DNA of 64,000 nucleotides from Endomychus coccineus. Taxonomy: Eukaryota > Arthropoda > Insecta > Coleoptera > Endomychidae. A program made the position numbers and the translations under genes. This document shows positions 33,650-45,799 of this stretch, piece after piece. Every line of letters starts with the position of its first letter. Positions within the stretch are counted from its first letter, which is position 1. The notes under the pieces were generated by a model, which was given only the letters and a program-made list of their open reading frames with translations, did not search any database and was not told where the DNA came from. The DNA lies in contig OY294068.1 of NCBI GenBank assembly GCA_958510875.1, positions 165,921,962 to 165,985,961 on the forward strand, in the 5' to 3' direction.

Positions 33650-35170
33650 AGGCTCTTAAAATGTTAAAAGTTGCCGTCTGGCAAAGATATATTAAAATTA
33701 ATTTACGGCTGGGAAAAGCTCAATGTGAACTTCAACCCTTCTGTCTTAAGATATGATGAAACCTTGTTTCATAAGTTGTTTATAATTATATATCGGTGCA
33801 AGAGCGTTGACCTCGTTTGGAAAATGGTACAAATTGTTCCGATTTTGAAAGGTGGGAAAAAATGCAAAGTTACTAGTTATCGACCAATTTAAATGTTATC
33901 ATCATTAGGGAAAGTATTAGAAGCAATTGTAACAAACATGGTTTTTTTCAAGGCAGATCTGTTATCACCAATTTGTTGCCGTTTGTTCAAAATGTTTCAG
34001 AGACAATGGGTGAAGGAAATCAAATTGACACCGTGTATACAGATTCTTTAAAATCATTTGATAACGTACCTCACAATACATTGTTTGTTAGAAAACATCG
34101 GTATACACTGCAATCCGCTTCGATGGATTAATTCGTATTTAGACAACAGATCCCAGTGTGTAAAAATAAACATCTGTACATCTAATGTTATCAAAATTAC
34201 ATCGGGTATTCCTCAGGGATGGCATTCAGGGCCTCTCCTCTTTTAGCTGTTTATCAATGACATTGAGCGCAGTTTCCTGAACTCAGAGTTTAGTTTGTAT
34301 GCGTTGTTACTTCTATCAATGATTGCTTCCTTCTTAAACGTGACCTCAATAGATTACAAGAATATTGTACTATAAATAGACTTTTTCTGAACATAGATAA
34401 ATGTTATCAAAGCACGTTTTGAAAACAGATACCATATTAATAGTATGTTGCTGGAGAGGGTAGTAAAAATTAACGATCACGGGTTAACTTTCGACTGATG
34501 TGAATTGTCATTTGAATCACACATAGAAATAATTGTCAAGAAGGCTAGGCTTTACATTGCGCACAACTGAATCATTTATTAGTCCTGATTCCTTAATATT
34601 GCTATATAATTCTCTGATTCGTATGGAACCCACTCTATATCAAATAGATTAATGGATTGTCTACAAAAACAATTCATTAATTCCCTCAATTTTAGATTTC
34701 ATAGAACTTCATTTTAACACAATAGCCTTAGGCATCACACATTATTAAAACTAAATTCTCGTAAAAATGTTTCAGGACTAATTCTACTTTATAAGATTTT
34801 GAACAATATTTTTAACTGTAGCTCTTATTAGGTAATATACACTTTAACGTCAGACGATACAGATCTCGGTCACCCACAATTAGTTCTACCACCAAACATT
34901 TGCTACAAGTTATGCAAATATTTCGCCAATGTGTTTGCTGCAAAAAAATTCAGAAACTAAACAATACAATATGTGAAAATGAATTGAAATAAGAAAATAA
35001 GTATTCTCATCTTATTTCTTTCCTTTTTTCTCTTTTTATTCTCATCCTAGTGTTAGGTGATAGTTAATTTAATTTATTTCCTTTATATGAAACCGACTAA
35101 TCCCGTTACTGGAAAATTGTTATTCTGTAGGATTGCCTGTACTAAATAAATAAATAAACAAATAAATTTA
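33650..35170 (+). pseudogene. LINE reverse-transcriptase relic (L5)
   Basis: Pieces in three frames: LWHKLF-like HKLFIIIYRCKSVDLVWKMVQIVPILKGGKK..VTSYRPI (33760-33890), LSSLGKVLEAIVTNM, NPLRWINSYLDNRSQCVKI, SGIPQGWHSGPLLF (about 34200-34246) and LFINDIERSF. The YADD box has decayed to YALL. After 34320 only scattered similarity remains. The 3' end carries the tail CTAAATAAATAAATAAACAAATAAAT at about 35142-35167. Heavily degraded. Confidence 0.7.
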
Positions 35171-35389
35171 AAAAATCAATTGATCGTTGATGTTTAGACA
35201 TGACGTGGCGTGGAATTTGAACATTTGCACCAAATGTTAAATATTGTCTGAAACACATTTTCTTTCCAGCTGGAAATGGCAAAGCTTCAAATTTTGTATA
35301 TTCTCAGAACTTCGTTTTGTTCATAATCTTCCAACTGATCCTCTGTACATTACTTTTCTAGATAATTTTTAAGATTAAAATTATTACAA

Positions 35390-35865
35390 TCAAAGGTTTC
35401 ATACGAAATGTATTCGTTACCCGAAACGCGGTAATAACAAATTTAGTAAATGTCTATGCGAATTGAAATCTGGACAAGTTAAGTGGCGATGTGTAAAGCT
35501 TAATTATAATTACATAATGTTAGCGAGTCTTTGGCTTGTGGTTCAAATAGGTACAATATGCAACACAACCATGAAGATGTGAGTGTGAGCAAATGGTGCA
35601 AGTAACCGTCAAACGCAAAGCTACAGAAGCCTTACTGAAAAATCATTCAAAATACTGCAGTATCTTAAAAAATAAGGACGATCGGCATGATGTCTTAAAA
35701 TACATAAAAGAGAATATGTAATTAGGTACTATCGTGGTAAATTGTTGCCTGCTCTTCCAAAATCAGTTCAAGAATTTCGAATCGCTGTAGATGATTTGAG
35801 TCCGAAATTTGTTTTGATTGTTTGTCATTATAGTCGGATTGTATATAATTTATTAAGAGTATAAC
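35390..35865 (+). pseudogene. FLYWCH finger / MULE N-terminal relic
   Basis: Frame-shifted peptides: KCLCELKSGQVKWRCVK, then YNMQHNHEDV, the HNH(E)D end of a FLYWCH zinc finger, followed by QVTVKRKATEALLKNHS and LKYIKEN. A last open frame (about 35712-35864) reads YYRGKLLPALPKSVQEF, the LP.LP segment that precedes the catalytic core in FLYWCH-MULE proteins. The catalytic region is absent. Assignment rests on a few motifs. Confidence 0.45.
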
Positions 35866-38800
35866 CCAAAAAACATACACATGTTGTATAAACGCGATTA
35901 TAGAAGAGTGTTCAAAATTAGGTATAATATTTGAACCAATCCGTGTTGTTGGAAATTTCTATACATAACACCTTAGAATACATTTAACCAGATGCTGAAA
36001 TAAAAAGGTGCAGAAAAATTCAGCATCTGGGCTTATTAGGAAAATGGGACTTTTTTTTCGGAATTGAATTTTTGTGCCACCTGTCAAAAACTCATTTGAA
36101 GTTGAGGAACTTGTAGAAACTTAATATTAGGGAAGCGCGGATCTACCCAAAACAGAAAAAAATAGGCACGTGGTTTATGGGTCAATAATGTTTGGGGACC
36201 TCTGGACTAGAGTAACGAAGTGGGTGTGAACCATCCTACTGGAAAGAACGAAAATCCCTAGTGGCTGAGGTGAGGATGAGGCTAATGAAAAGAACCAGCA
36301 TCCAAGCAAAAAAAAAGTAGTAAATGCTCATATAATTTTGAATATCTATAGTGGAAAAGGATGTTTGTGATTTTACTATTAAAAAATAATTCCGCAGATA
36401 TTCACATATGAAATATTCATATAATAAAAACGAATATTATTATCAAAAATTAAACACAATAATATTTTCCAGAACTAATACAATTACAGAAATTGTAGAA
36501 ATGAGTAAAATACCACAGAATATTATAATTATAAAATGCTTTATTCCTTAAACAATACAAAAACGCAACAACCTGTTTAACAATTTCATCCATGCTGAAC
36601 TAATTTGAATTGAAATAAATTGCTGCAGAAATTAATCACCGTTATAAAAAAATGTCTTTACATGTACCTGACCTGCTCATTTTTAACCAGATTACTGGTT
36701 ACTTCTTATCATGGTGAAATCTAACGGAATTTCTTATAATATCTTCCACAAAATCTTTTCTCAACGATTCAAATCATCAAAGCGTAACTTTCTCAGACTG
36801 TAACTGAAATTCGAGTTCTGCTGCCAAGATATACTGTCAGAGTCGTTAACAGTCATTCTCAACACTTAAAATGTTATTACTCAACAGGTCCCTTTTTAAT
36901 TAACTGTCACCATTCTATCAGCACTTTATATTTTATTGTATGTAACTTATGTCTCACCTTCTAACTTCTAAGTAGTTTAACATTCAAACTATTTGAAATT
37001 GTTACAATTTCTAGCTGTAAAAATACGCTTGAAGACACTCCAGTCGATAACAATTTATCTTACAAAGGCAATGAGAGAGTTCTGAGTTAAGTAAACAACC
37101 TTTCACCATCTATCAATAATTGCTTTATAAGTACATAAGTTCGAGTATAATGTTGAAAGTAAAATCCAAGATGTCTAGTGAGATGTTTAGATTATTTTGA
37201 TAGGAAAAAGTGTAAAGCGTGATCATCTTTATAATTTTCGGAATAGTGAATCCAACTCAATTAGATTCATTTGTGAAAATGAAAATTTCCATTTTGACAA
37301 ATTTGGCAAGAATAAATTACAATTTAATATTTTTGGAAAAACCGCTCTTGGTTCACCAAGTTCTATCAAATTAGCCAAGGAACATGCATAGTTCTGGAAT
37401 CCTACCCAAAAAATTTCAGGAAATAGCGAAATAGCCTCAGAAATTGAAAAACAAACAATTTTGTGCTATCTGAGCGGATACTTCGTTAGGAAATAGAGAG
37501 TCCTGGTGTATTTGGTAATTTTAAGCAGCTGTTTTGCTCATCAGCGGAACGAGGAAGTTTCCAATGTTACTGAACGATCATTCTCAATATGATATAGATA
37601 ACCGGACTAACAGAATTATTCGAGAGCCGGTGTCATTTTGAGGTTGGTCATCGCACCAAATCTGATTTTCATTTCTTTGATATCAGTTTTGAACATTTTT
37701 GAATTGATCGAGACTAGTTTCAACATGATATCTATGCTTCTGTATGTGTAACCCACTGTGAAGACATTCCTATTGGTCATATAGATTTTAAAGTTGGCAG
37801 ATCGCTTTAAAGTGGCGAAAATAGAAACCCTATTGTTTCTGGGCGTGGTAGAACCTTATTGAGTTGAGTTATTAAAGTGGAATTATAGTAGTTTATTGAA
37901 CCATAATGTCGTGCATATTTTTCTGTTTATGAATATATATTACACACATAATATTTAACTTGTAGAAGTATCCAAAATTCTCATTTTAAGGTTCAAGCGA
38001 CGTCATCGAAGTGATGAAGTGTATTTTCTGGTTAAACTCTGGTAAGGATGTAAATAGTTGAACTGTTAGAAAAAAATGGAAGTTAAAATAGTTTCAATAC
38101 AACAACAATAAAACACTATTGATATTTGGGGTTCCTTTAAGAAATGCTGTATCAAGGAAAAAAACAGATGGGAATTGTGCCACGTTGAAATTTCATTCCA
38201 ACTACTGCTGACCGTTTTTGTAGTTATAACTTTACAAATAATGATTATTTATTTATGTCATGGTCTAGAAACTTACCGCAAATAGCTACAACCTGATGCT
38301 GTGCTTCCAGGTGGAGATCAAAAAAGTACAATTCTGTAAAACAAGTTGTTGTATCTTGCTTCACAATTTTGTTTGCAAAATTTTTTTAATTGGAAATCAG
38401 AAGCTACTTGTTTTATCAAATTAGAAGTATAAATAAATCTTTTACATGTTACAATGAATGACTTCACATGATGGTAAAACCCGAATAAAATCAGCAACGA
38501 CAATTTTCATGTTTTCACTAGAATGATATTTGCAAGTTTAAAGCAGTTGAAGTAAAGCTGGAACACAACATCAATCCGATATTATGCAATATATGTGATG
38601 CATTCAGATAAGTGATATCATACCATACGTGATTGTTGTTAGTTTTATTGCCAGCTATTTCCAAAAAAATTGCAATAAAATACGTTTACGTATTTTTACT
38701 TCCCTCACTATACGTAATACATAGTGTAAGGTAAGTATTGTAAACGGTCCAAGAAACACAGTCACAGTCAATTTAATCCGTTTCCTCTGTGGCTAATTTT

Positions 38801-38879
38801 GATAGTTTATGTGACAGCAAAAAAGTGTCCGAAACCTATTTTGCTTAAAAAAGTTAGGGAAGTCGCGTGATCAATTGAT
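35866..38879. other. No gene seen in about 3 kb
   Basis: AT-rich. A short hairpin (GATGCTGAA..TTCAGCATC, about 35992-36030) and a GC-richer patch near 36180-36310 are the only local structures I noticed. The frame at 37197-37391 has no family match. Confidence 0.35.
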
Positions 38880-39960
38880 CACAGTTGATTTTGAAATATG
38901 AGCCAAAAATTTTTTGCAAACTTATGTTCCTCAAGTGCATATCTATTGGTGTCACGAAGCATTGTACATCACTCATGTTCTATCATACTGGTAGCTACTG
39001 TACGACCTCTTTCACCAATGTAGACTTTTCCGCAAGAACGTGGAATGCTATAAACACCTTCTAAAGAAGGAAGGGGATCTTTGATGAGTTTGTAAAACTG
39101 AGATAATTTTGGAAGTGTGGGAAAACGAGTAGAAATATTATGCTTCTTAAAGATTTTGGATCTGTTATATCAAAAATATATGGAAGATAAGCCATGGATA
39201 AAGGGGGAGGGGGGTTTGTGGTTCAGGTTGATTTGAAATTTTTGGCGAAGTGTATTTTTTTATGACTTTTAGAATATTATAATGTGAGAAATTATTTGAT
39301 AAGAAGACAGATGAAAGGTGTTTTGAGTCTGATTTTTGAGGATTGGGGTTAGGATAAGTTAACTGCTCTGTGGACCAAGGACTTTATGACAGATTGCCTT
39401 TGGGCAAGGTGGTGGTGGGAGAGACCATTGAGGTACCTATCGGTGTGAGTGGGTTTTCGATACACAGAATATCCCAAAGTAGCGTCAGTCTGTGGAATAA
39501 CTAATACATCTAGGAATGGGAGTGAACCTTTCGATTCAACTTCCATGGTGAAACGGATATTGGGATGTAATGAATCTAAATGATGAGGAGAACAAGATTT
39601 TTGCGACCATGTTGCCAAATAACAAAAGTGTCATCGACATATCTAAACCAATATTTCGGCTTGAGAACAGATGAGTCAATAGCATATTGCTGAATAGTTT
39701 CCATGAAGATATAAGCGATGACCGGAGAAAGTGGGACACATGGCTGCTCGCGAAGACTTCTCGTTAAACTTGCCATCCTACAAAAAATATGTGGAAGATA
39801 AACAAAATTCAATTGACAGAAGTAAGTCCATTGGAATTTTGTTGGCAGGAAACAGTTGAGAAATTATGGAAAGGGTGGCTGGAATAGGTACATTGGTGAA
39901 GAGTGATGCGACGTCAAAGCTGACGAGCACATCTCACATCGCCTGGGTTAAATTTTAGGG
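38880..39960 (-). pseudogene. Penelope-like element relic: RT plus GIY-YIG (P1)
   Basis: On the minus strand, in order: DVLVSFDVASLFTNVPIP (about 39890-39935), NKIPMDLLL, a frameshifted segment, CVPLSPVIAYIFMET, KYWFRYVDDTFVIW with the catalytic YVDD (about 39640), HPNIRFTMEVESKGSLPFLDVLV, YSVYRKPTHTDRYLN, HHHLAQRQSVIKSLVHRA (to about 39350). Further on come RFPTLPKLSQFY and the GIY-YIG nuclease start GVYSIPRSCGKVYIGERGR (about 39000-39060), then a stop. This is the RT-endonuclease fusion of Penelope-like elements. At least three frameshifts; the 5' RT region and most of the nuclease are gone. Confidence 0.85.
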
Positions 39961-40149
39961 TTTCGAGTTTTCAACGTAATGAAAGGAATTTGGAATAAAA
40001 CTGTTGGAATTACGCACAAGAAATATGAGAATAGATGAGAGATATCCCCGAAAATTCCACTTCTCACATGATCACACAACGGCAGAACGGAGTCAACCAC
40101 CGGAATAAATACTGCTTCAGAAACCAGAAGAATCAGTTTCAGTTCAAGC

Positions 40150-40212
40150 CTCAAGCCTGCCCTGAAGATGTCACATGTAATGGTTGGCGAAACGTCGGCA
40201 TCAAGTCTTGCT
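40150..40212 (+). ncRNA. Hammerhead-like structured motif, site 1
   Basis: CTGAAGA (40162-40168) and GAAAC (40189-40193) bracket a weak stem (GUCA with UGGC, including a G-U pair). Outside, TGCC directly before the first box pairs with GGCA after GTC, and CAAG/CUUG pair beyond an internal loop, as in stem I of a type I hammerhead. An extra U after the first box departs from the canonical core. It lies antisense to the PLE relic beside it, so it may belong to a different or inverted copy. Confidence 0.35.
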
Positions 40213-41342
40213 ATTGTGACGCGGAATGTATTCAGAAGCCAAGAATTTTCAAGATTAGCTATCCGCGGAAGTCTACTCTTCAAGATGTTTTGTAGCTAGT
40301 AGAATTACCTGCAACTTGTATTTTTTTTCGTTCCTGGGTGAGAAAACTAAACTGATGTACCTAGCTATGGAAAAATTCAAATTGAATGTATAATAAATGC
40401 ATTCATAGTTCATAGTTTTAATTATTAATTTTAAAGAATCTACGGAAACAAACTCTTTTGTTTTAATGGTGAATCTTACGAAGAAAAAACGATGCAAATA
40501 AATTAATTGCAACAACTTGTTTTTGTGTGTGGGTGGAAAGGTTGGTAGTTTTGCGGCTAGCAGGTGTTGTGACCTTCAGGGTCGTGGAAGTGTCGACTTA
40601 CAGAAGTATCTACTCAAAGGAACAATAGGCTATAAAGACCATCTGGGTATAATAAACGATTAACAATACTTTATATGATGCATAACAGTTCAATAATCGT
40701 ACCAACATGTAAGCACTAAACGATCTTCTGGAGAGAAAACAACACGCAATTAAGTGTACGTAATTATTCCTTCACGAACGAATGCAGATTATTAGTGTTG
40801 TGGGTAGTTATTATGTAGGTAACACATTCTCCTTTATATTGCCACAAATTCTCGTCATTCACAGCTCAAACAAATTAAAGATAACAGATGAGATAAATAT
40901 CTTTATTGAAGTTCTTCAAATGGTGCCATGATTTCCAAATCTATTACAACATAGTAATTAACCCAAAACTACTTAAATGTACTTCAAAGTTGCCATATGC
41001 TGTTTATACGTTTGAAGTGATGTAATGTGCTACATTTTAAATCTGAATGAAATAGGTATGTCTGGAGGTTTCGATGCATTACTTCTAAGAAACCATTCGA
41101 TTAACTTTATACGTTTTGCACAAAAATGAAATAAAAATTCTATGGTTTGACACTGGCCTAATTCTAAGAAACCATTCGATTAACTTTACACATTGACACT
41201 GGCTTGATTTTCCCTAGTAGTAAAATTGAAACTAACGATACTTATACGTTTAATTGAAACTCCCGTTACTTGGGTTTCGACATATTATGTCAACTATGGA
41301 AGAGAATCAAAAAGATATGGTCGGAATAGTGTTTTAACTTAG
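40213..41342. other. No gene; small direct duplication
   Basis: Non-coding. TTCTAAGAAACCATTCGATT is repeated at about 41083 and 41163, followed in each by TTGACACTGGC, a partial 78-bp duplication with an internal deletion in the second unit. Confidence 0.4.
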
Positions 41343-42492
41343 TCAACTGTGAAGAGAATAACTGGAAAATTTAGGGAGGCTGGATCAGTTGGAGACGATA
41401 AACACACTGGTCGTCCAAAAACAAACCGTTCAAATTTCAATATCGAAGCAGTGCGTAAGAGTGTTGGTGAAAATCCCAGAGCATCAATTCGGCGATAAGA
41501 ATTGCAAATTTCAAGAAGCTCTACAGGATATACTCATAAAAGATCTGTGTCTCCATGCTTACAAAATTAACACAACAACTGAAGCCTAATGACCATGCAC
41601 AGCGAAAAGAGTTCGTTGAATGGATTATTGAACATCAACAAGTAGATGCATCCCAAGCGATGAAACACATTTTCATTTTCATGTTAATCGCCAAAATTGC
41701 CTTGTTTGGGGTCCGGAGAACCCACATGTGATTGTCGTAAAATAAATGCATCCACAACGTGTCACTGTTTAGTGCGGATTTTGGGCTGGAGGCATCATTG
41801 AACCGTACTTTTTTGAAAATGAAGCTGGTCAAGCAGTGACTGTTACTGGTGCTCGATTTCGCGAAACGGTAACATAGTTCTTTCTGCCGAAATTGGATGA
41901 TATTGATGTGGACAATATGTGGTTCCAACAAGACAGTGCCACATGCCAGACAGCCCGTAAAACAAATCAATTACTGCATGAGACATTTCCTGGTCGTGTA
42001 CTCTCTCGTTTCGGTGATCTGAATTGGCCCCCTAGATCATGTGATTTAACACCATTAGATTTCTTTTTATGGGTTTATTTGAAATCAAAGGTCTATGTCA
42101 ACAACATCACCCGTGCACTACAGGACATAGTCAAAGTATACAGGTCTGCCGGAGCCTCCCTTCTACTCTTTTTAAAATTCGAGTGCAAGCTGATTGGTCG
42201 TGTATTTCGCTTATTTAATGTTATTGACGACGACATAATACGATGTTGTAACTTGCAAGCCCGTGTTTGGAGGAACTAGGTGACGTCACCTAACGCGAGA
42301 AACGATGGAAGGGAGGCTCCGGCAGACCTGTATACTTTGACTATGCTACAGGAGGAAATTAGACGCTGCACCAACGAAACTCAGCCACATTTATGCAGAA
42401 TGGTCATGGAACATTTTGACAAAAGAGTGCGTATGTGCCAGCACAGCCGTGGAGGCCATTTACCCGATGTTTTATTCCATAAATAACATCCT
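41343..42492 (+). pseudogene. DD41D (rosa-type) Tc1/mariner transposase relic
   Basis: Pieces in order: STVKRITGKFREAGSV, HTGRPKT, ENPRASIRR, stop; a frameshifted FVEWIIEHQQVDASQ; SDETHFHFHVNRQNCLVWG with the first Asp (about 41656); HPQRVTV, FWAGGIIEPYFFENEAGQ; WFQQDSATCQTA with the second Asp (about 41930); WPPRSCDLTPLDFFLW with the third. Forty-one residues separate the second and third Asps, matching the rosa-type DD41D group of the superfamily. The C-terminus (QEEIRRCTNETQPHL, RGGHLPDVLF) resumes after a 220-bp MITE. Multiple stops and frameshifts. Confidence 0.75.
42126..42345. mobile_element. 220-bp MITE with perfect 38-bp TIRs and 8-bp TSD
   Basis: It interrupts the DD41D relic. The left end CATAGTCAAAGTATACAGG (continuing TCTGCCGGAGCCTCCCTTC) is mirrored exactly at 42308-42345, 38 of 38 bases. 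CTACAGGA flanks it on both sides (42118-42125 and 42346-42353). Eight-bp duplications plus ends starting CA point to the hAT or P superfamilies. The perfect TIRs suggest a recent insertion. It has no coding capacity; the frame 41893-42279 runs into it by chance. Confidence 0.9.
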
Positions 42493-42506
42493 ACGTACTT
42501 TACTTT

Positions 42507-43126
42507 TTTCCCGGTGGAAGATCCGATGCGCTGTTCTCGTGGAAGAGCATTTTTTTTTTGCCAAATGTGGCCGCTTTTGCTTCAAATCGGCGTCGAATTG
42601 ATCCAACAGCTTTGCATAATATACGCTGGAGATCGTTTTGCCTTTTTCAAGGTAATCGATAAGGACGATACTGTGTGCACCCCAAAAAACTGTCGCCATA
42701 ACTTAGTTGGCTGATAAACCCACTTTGGCCTTATTCGGCTTCGATTCGCCAGGAGAAGTCCACTGTTTTGACTGATCTGTGGTCTCTGATATGTTGTGAT
42801 GGATCCATGTTTTGTCCACGGCTACGAAATGGTGCATTAAGTCTTTCTTATCGTGCATGAAAATCGCCACACACTCCTTTGAAGTTGTCACATGGCGATG
42901 CTTTGGTTTGCGTAATGTTTTTTCCACGCAAGAAATAATGTTTAATCAAGACGTTAAATTCACTTTTTTCCATGTTTACAAAAATGTTTCAAGCCTGGTT
43001 GCCTCCGATGGGTTTCAAAACAGAACTGAATGACATATCGGTCAGGAAGTTTCAACAAAGTCACATGGGATTTTTGATTGTGGCGCCATCTGTTTTATTT
43101 TTCAGAGACTTTTCACCTTGCCCTCA
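42507..43126 (-). pseudogene. Deleted mariner (M4), 3' half missing
   Basis: The intact terminus CAGAGACTTTTCACCTTGCCCT ends at 43126 with TA after it. On the minus strand, MEKS-type N-terminal sequence is fused after LRGKN-like codons straight to HRHVTTSKECVAIF, deleting most of the DNA-binding region. Then come VAVDKTWIHHN (Asp kept, Glu changed to Lys), ESKPNKAKVGLSAN, stop, ATVFWGAHSIVLIDYLEK, DADLKQKRPHLAKKK and a frameshift just before the second Asp. The 3' part is gone; the rosa-type element ends about 15 bp away. Confidence 0.75.
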
Positions 43127-43128
43127 TA

Positions 43129-44825
43129 TGTAATTACTCCGCCATCGGTTGGTCTACACTGAAAACGCTCTAATTTTAGCATTGTCCCCTTGAGATCAGT
43201 TCTTTACCGTTAAATAGTTAGGTTAGAAATATTGTATTTTTTATTGTAAGTACATATTTTATGTATTTTTTAATAAAGTCTGAGGATGACATACTACATC
43301 GAAACTCTAGTAACGGGAAATACCAAGAAGATATTGATAAGCTTATTGATGAAATAATGTGAATTTTTCTTCAGGTTCCAACTGAAAAATCTTAGTTTCG
43401 TTTTTCAACGAAAATATGTGCGTATTACAAAGGATATCTTTCGAATTTGTTGATACTCATATTGAATTTGAAGCTTTCTTGCCCAGTTTTTATTCCAGAC
43501 TTTGATGTATTTTCTATTTCTGTAGCCATTGCTTATAAAAACTAACTTGTCTTCGTGTGTTCGTAGAGTTGTAGCTACTAATATGTTAAGTGATGTTTGT
43601 GGATATAGGTTTATGGAACAACAAGAAATATTGAAAGATCTATTGTTTTCTATTGCAACTATACATTTCTTCCATTAAGTTTAATATGTGATGTGACTTC
43701 ATTATAGGAATCAGTTTTGTACTGATAAAATGTAACGCTTTCATTAATTCATTTAAAATGCATTTGTTTCTGATACACCCATATAAAAGTCCGATAACGA
43801 ATATCTTTTGTGACTAGTGCTTCTACAGAATTCTATGTTTAACTTTAATCATATAACAAGTGATCGTAAACTTTAGTTGGCAAGTTGGCAATGATTTCGA
43901 ACAATTCGAACGTAATGAAGTATAATAACACCTAGATTATTCGGCAATCAATTATTCTAGTAAAGGTGATATCAATAAATGTGTTTCGTTTGAAATTCAT
44001 ACGTGTGTGATTAAAATTAACATCTTCACAAGACCCTAAACAAGCTGCTAATCAAGTGTTAAACCGTAGCGATACTGACTGATAATAAATTGTGTTAATA
44101 TTGCAACTCGAGGGATGCTCAGAATCAAAGGTAAATTTTCTTACTATTCTTCTATGATATATAAGTTACTTTATGCTCTCTGTCGTTTTTCAAGGACAAC
44201 GATTACTGTTACTGATATTTCACCAATATAAGAAGTGTAGATTGGGGAATATTTGGAATAATATCGTTTTCTCTAATAAAAATCCATTTTGTAAAGTGAC
44301 CTGTTTGAATATTAATATGATGTAAAACACTCTTGATGAAATTGAATTATTCAATATGAATCGAATAGTTAAGTTGGTAATTGTTTAGTGTGCGGGCTTC
44401 TATTAAATGTTGATGATTTTCCGAAAATTTCTTTTTGTAATGTATTTAGTTGCCTTTAATTATGAAAAATCCATTTGCGGAACTCAAAAATTCCATCGGG
44501 AAATATTAAAACATACCTACATACATGATTTTGGTTGAAAATTTTGAGGTCAACTTTATAAATTGAATAGGTTATCAACTTACGGTTTTTATGAATATGT
44601 TGTTATATCCTTTTCTCTATAAATTCTTCATATTTTCATATATTCGTTACGAATCTAATTTGTAATAGAAAAAATTATGAAAAGGAACGTACCTAGCGAT
44701 TGATTAACCAATTCAGATTATATGCTTTGTAGAGGTGAAGTTATTTAATATTTAAAATTTTGGTAATTGGGACATCATAGATTAAATATGAATATTGAAT
44801 AATAACAACGTTCACAGCGGTAAAT
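43129..44825. other. No gene seen; contains one structured motif (43280)
   Basis: AT-rich, no protein match. See the separate entry for the CTGAGGA..GAAAC motif at 43280-43310. Confidence 0.35.
43280..43312 (+). ncRNA. Hammerhead-like structured motif, site 2
   Basis: CTGAGGA (43280-43286), TGACATACTACATC, GAAAC (43301-43305) then TCTAGTAAC. The middle can form only a short GA/UC stem. It is clearly related to site 4 at 50335 (shared ATGACA..C..TCGAAACT.TAGT.AC). No PLE coding fragment lies just upstream on this strand. Confidence 0.3.
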
Positions 44826-45780
44826 GTACAGTCCCTGGCCAGATTATTAGACTCACTTGTAAAATTTGAGTTGTTTTGGTTTTGCCTTGAAATATCACGT
44901 GTTAGTTTATGCAAACGTTAGCACTTTTGTAGAGTAAGAATTCGCTAATAGCATATTAAAAATTTTTATGGCTGCACTTTGTCGGTAATGCTGATAAATT
45001 ATAAATTATGAAACATTAGTTGGGTTAGAATTCTTCAAGTGTACGGTGACGTTGAGTGAAAAGTACGATCTATCCAATCTTAGCAACAATTTTGTCAAAG
45101 TAAGTAATTAATGGCTTGAAGTACATATTTATTTAATATTTATTCATATTGTTAAACATTTTTAAAGCGATACAAATTGGAAACTTGGCAATTAATATTT
45201 GGGTGCAATTTTTTTTAGATGGGGAAGCATAAAGACATTAGTCAAGAACAAAAATCGTCCGTAATAGCTCTATTGAAGAATACAAAGCTTAGCCAACGAC
45301 AGATTGCAGCTTCAGGACGACGAATAAACAAAAAAATTAACTCCAAAAAGCCTTTAGACGTTGCTCGGAATGGTCGTTGTGGTAGAAAATGTGTTATCTC
45401 TCCCAGGGGACAAAGACTACTTCGAAACATTATCGAGAAATTTCGAAGAGCCGACATTAAAAACAAATTTGTAGAAGCAGGGTACAATGTGTCTGCTCGT
45501 ACCGTAAGGCGAAACGTGTATGATCTTTGTTTCAAATGCCGTAGACCCGTAAGACTAGAGAATAGTAAGTTGCTTGAAATCTTCTAGTTTTTTTCACTGA
45601 TTTTGTTGTTCTACAGACTTGCTTCAGCGATGAATCAAACCCTGGATGCTTTTGTTATGAGGCAGTTAGCAACTTGATTGAAGGTTCTTACAGCTAAGGA
45701 GCGATGGGCAGCAGACATCAGTTGCATTTTGATGAAATACTATCTCACCATTCAAAAGTAACTGCAGCCTCCTGTGATTT
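44826..45780 (+). pseudogene. Tc1-like element, transposase relic
   Basis: The left end CAGTCCCTGGCCAGATTATT (about 44829) is a typical Tc1-like terminus next to TA. The frame from 45219 gives the N-terminal HTH: MGKHKDISQEQKSSVIALL, LSQRQIAAS, RCGRKCVISPRGQRLL, EAGYNVSARTVRRN. Downstream, in other frames, are CFSDES with the first catalytic Asp (about 45629) and GAMGS..QLHF. The region between HTH and first Asp is largely deleted, and the second and third acidic residues are not found. No matching right terminus is certain; AATCTGGCCA at about 46817 is a weak candidate. Confidence 0.6.
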
Positions 45781-45799
45781 TTGCCTGAAAAATAAAACG

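Noticed and set aside
41893..42279. 128-residue open frame as an intact protein
   Set aside because: Its first half is the DD41D transposase and its second half is read-through into the 220-bp MITE.
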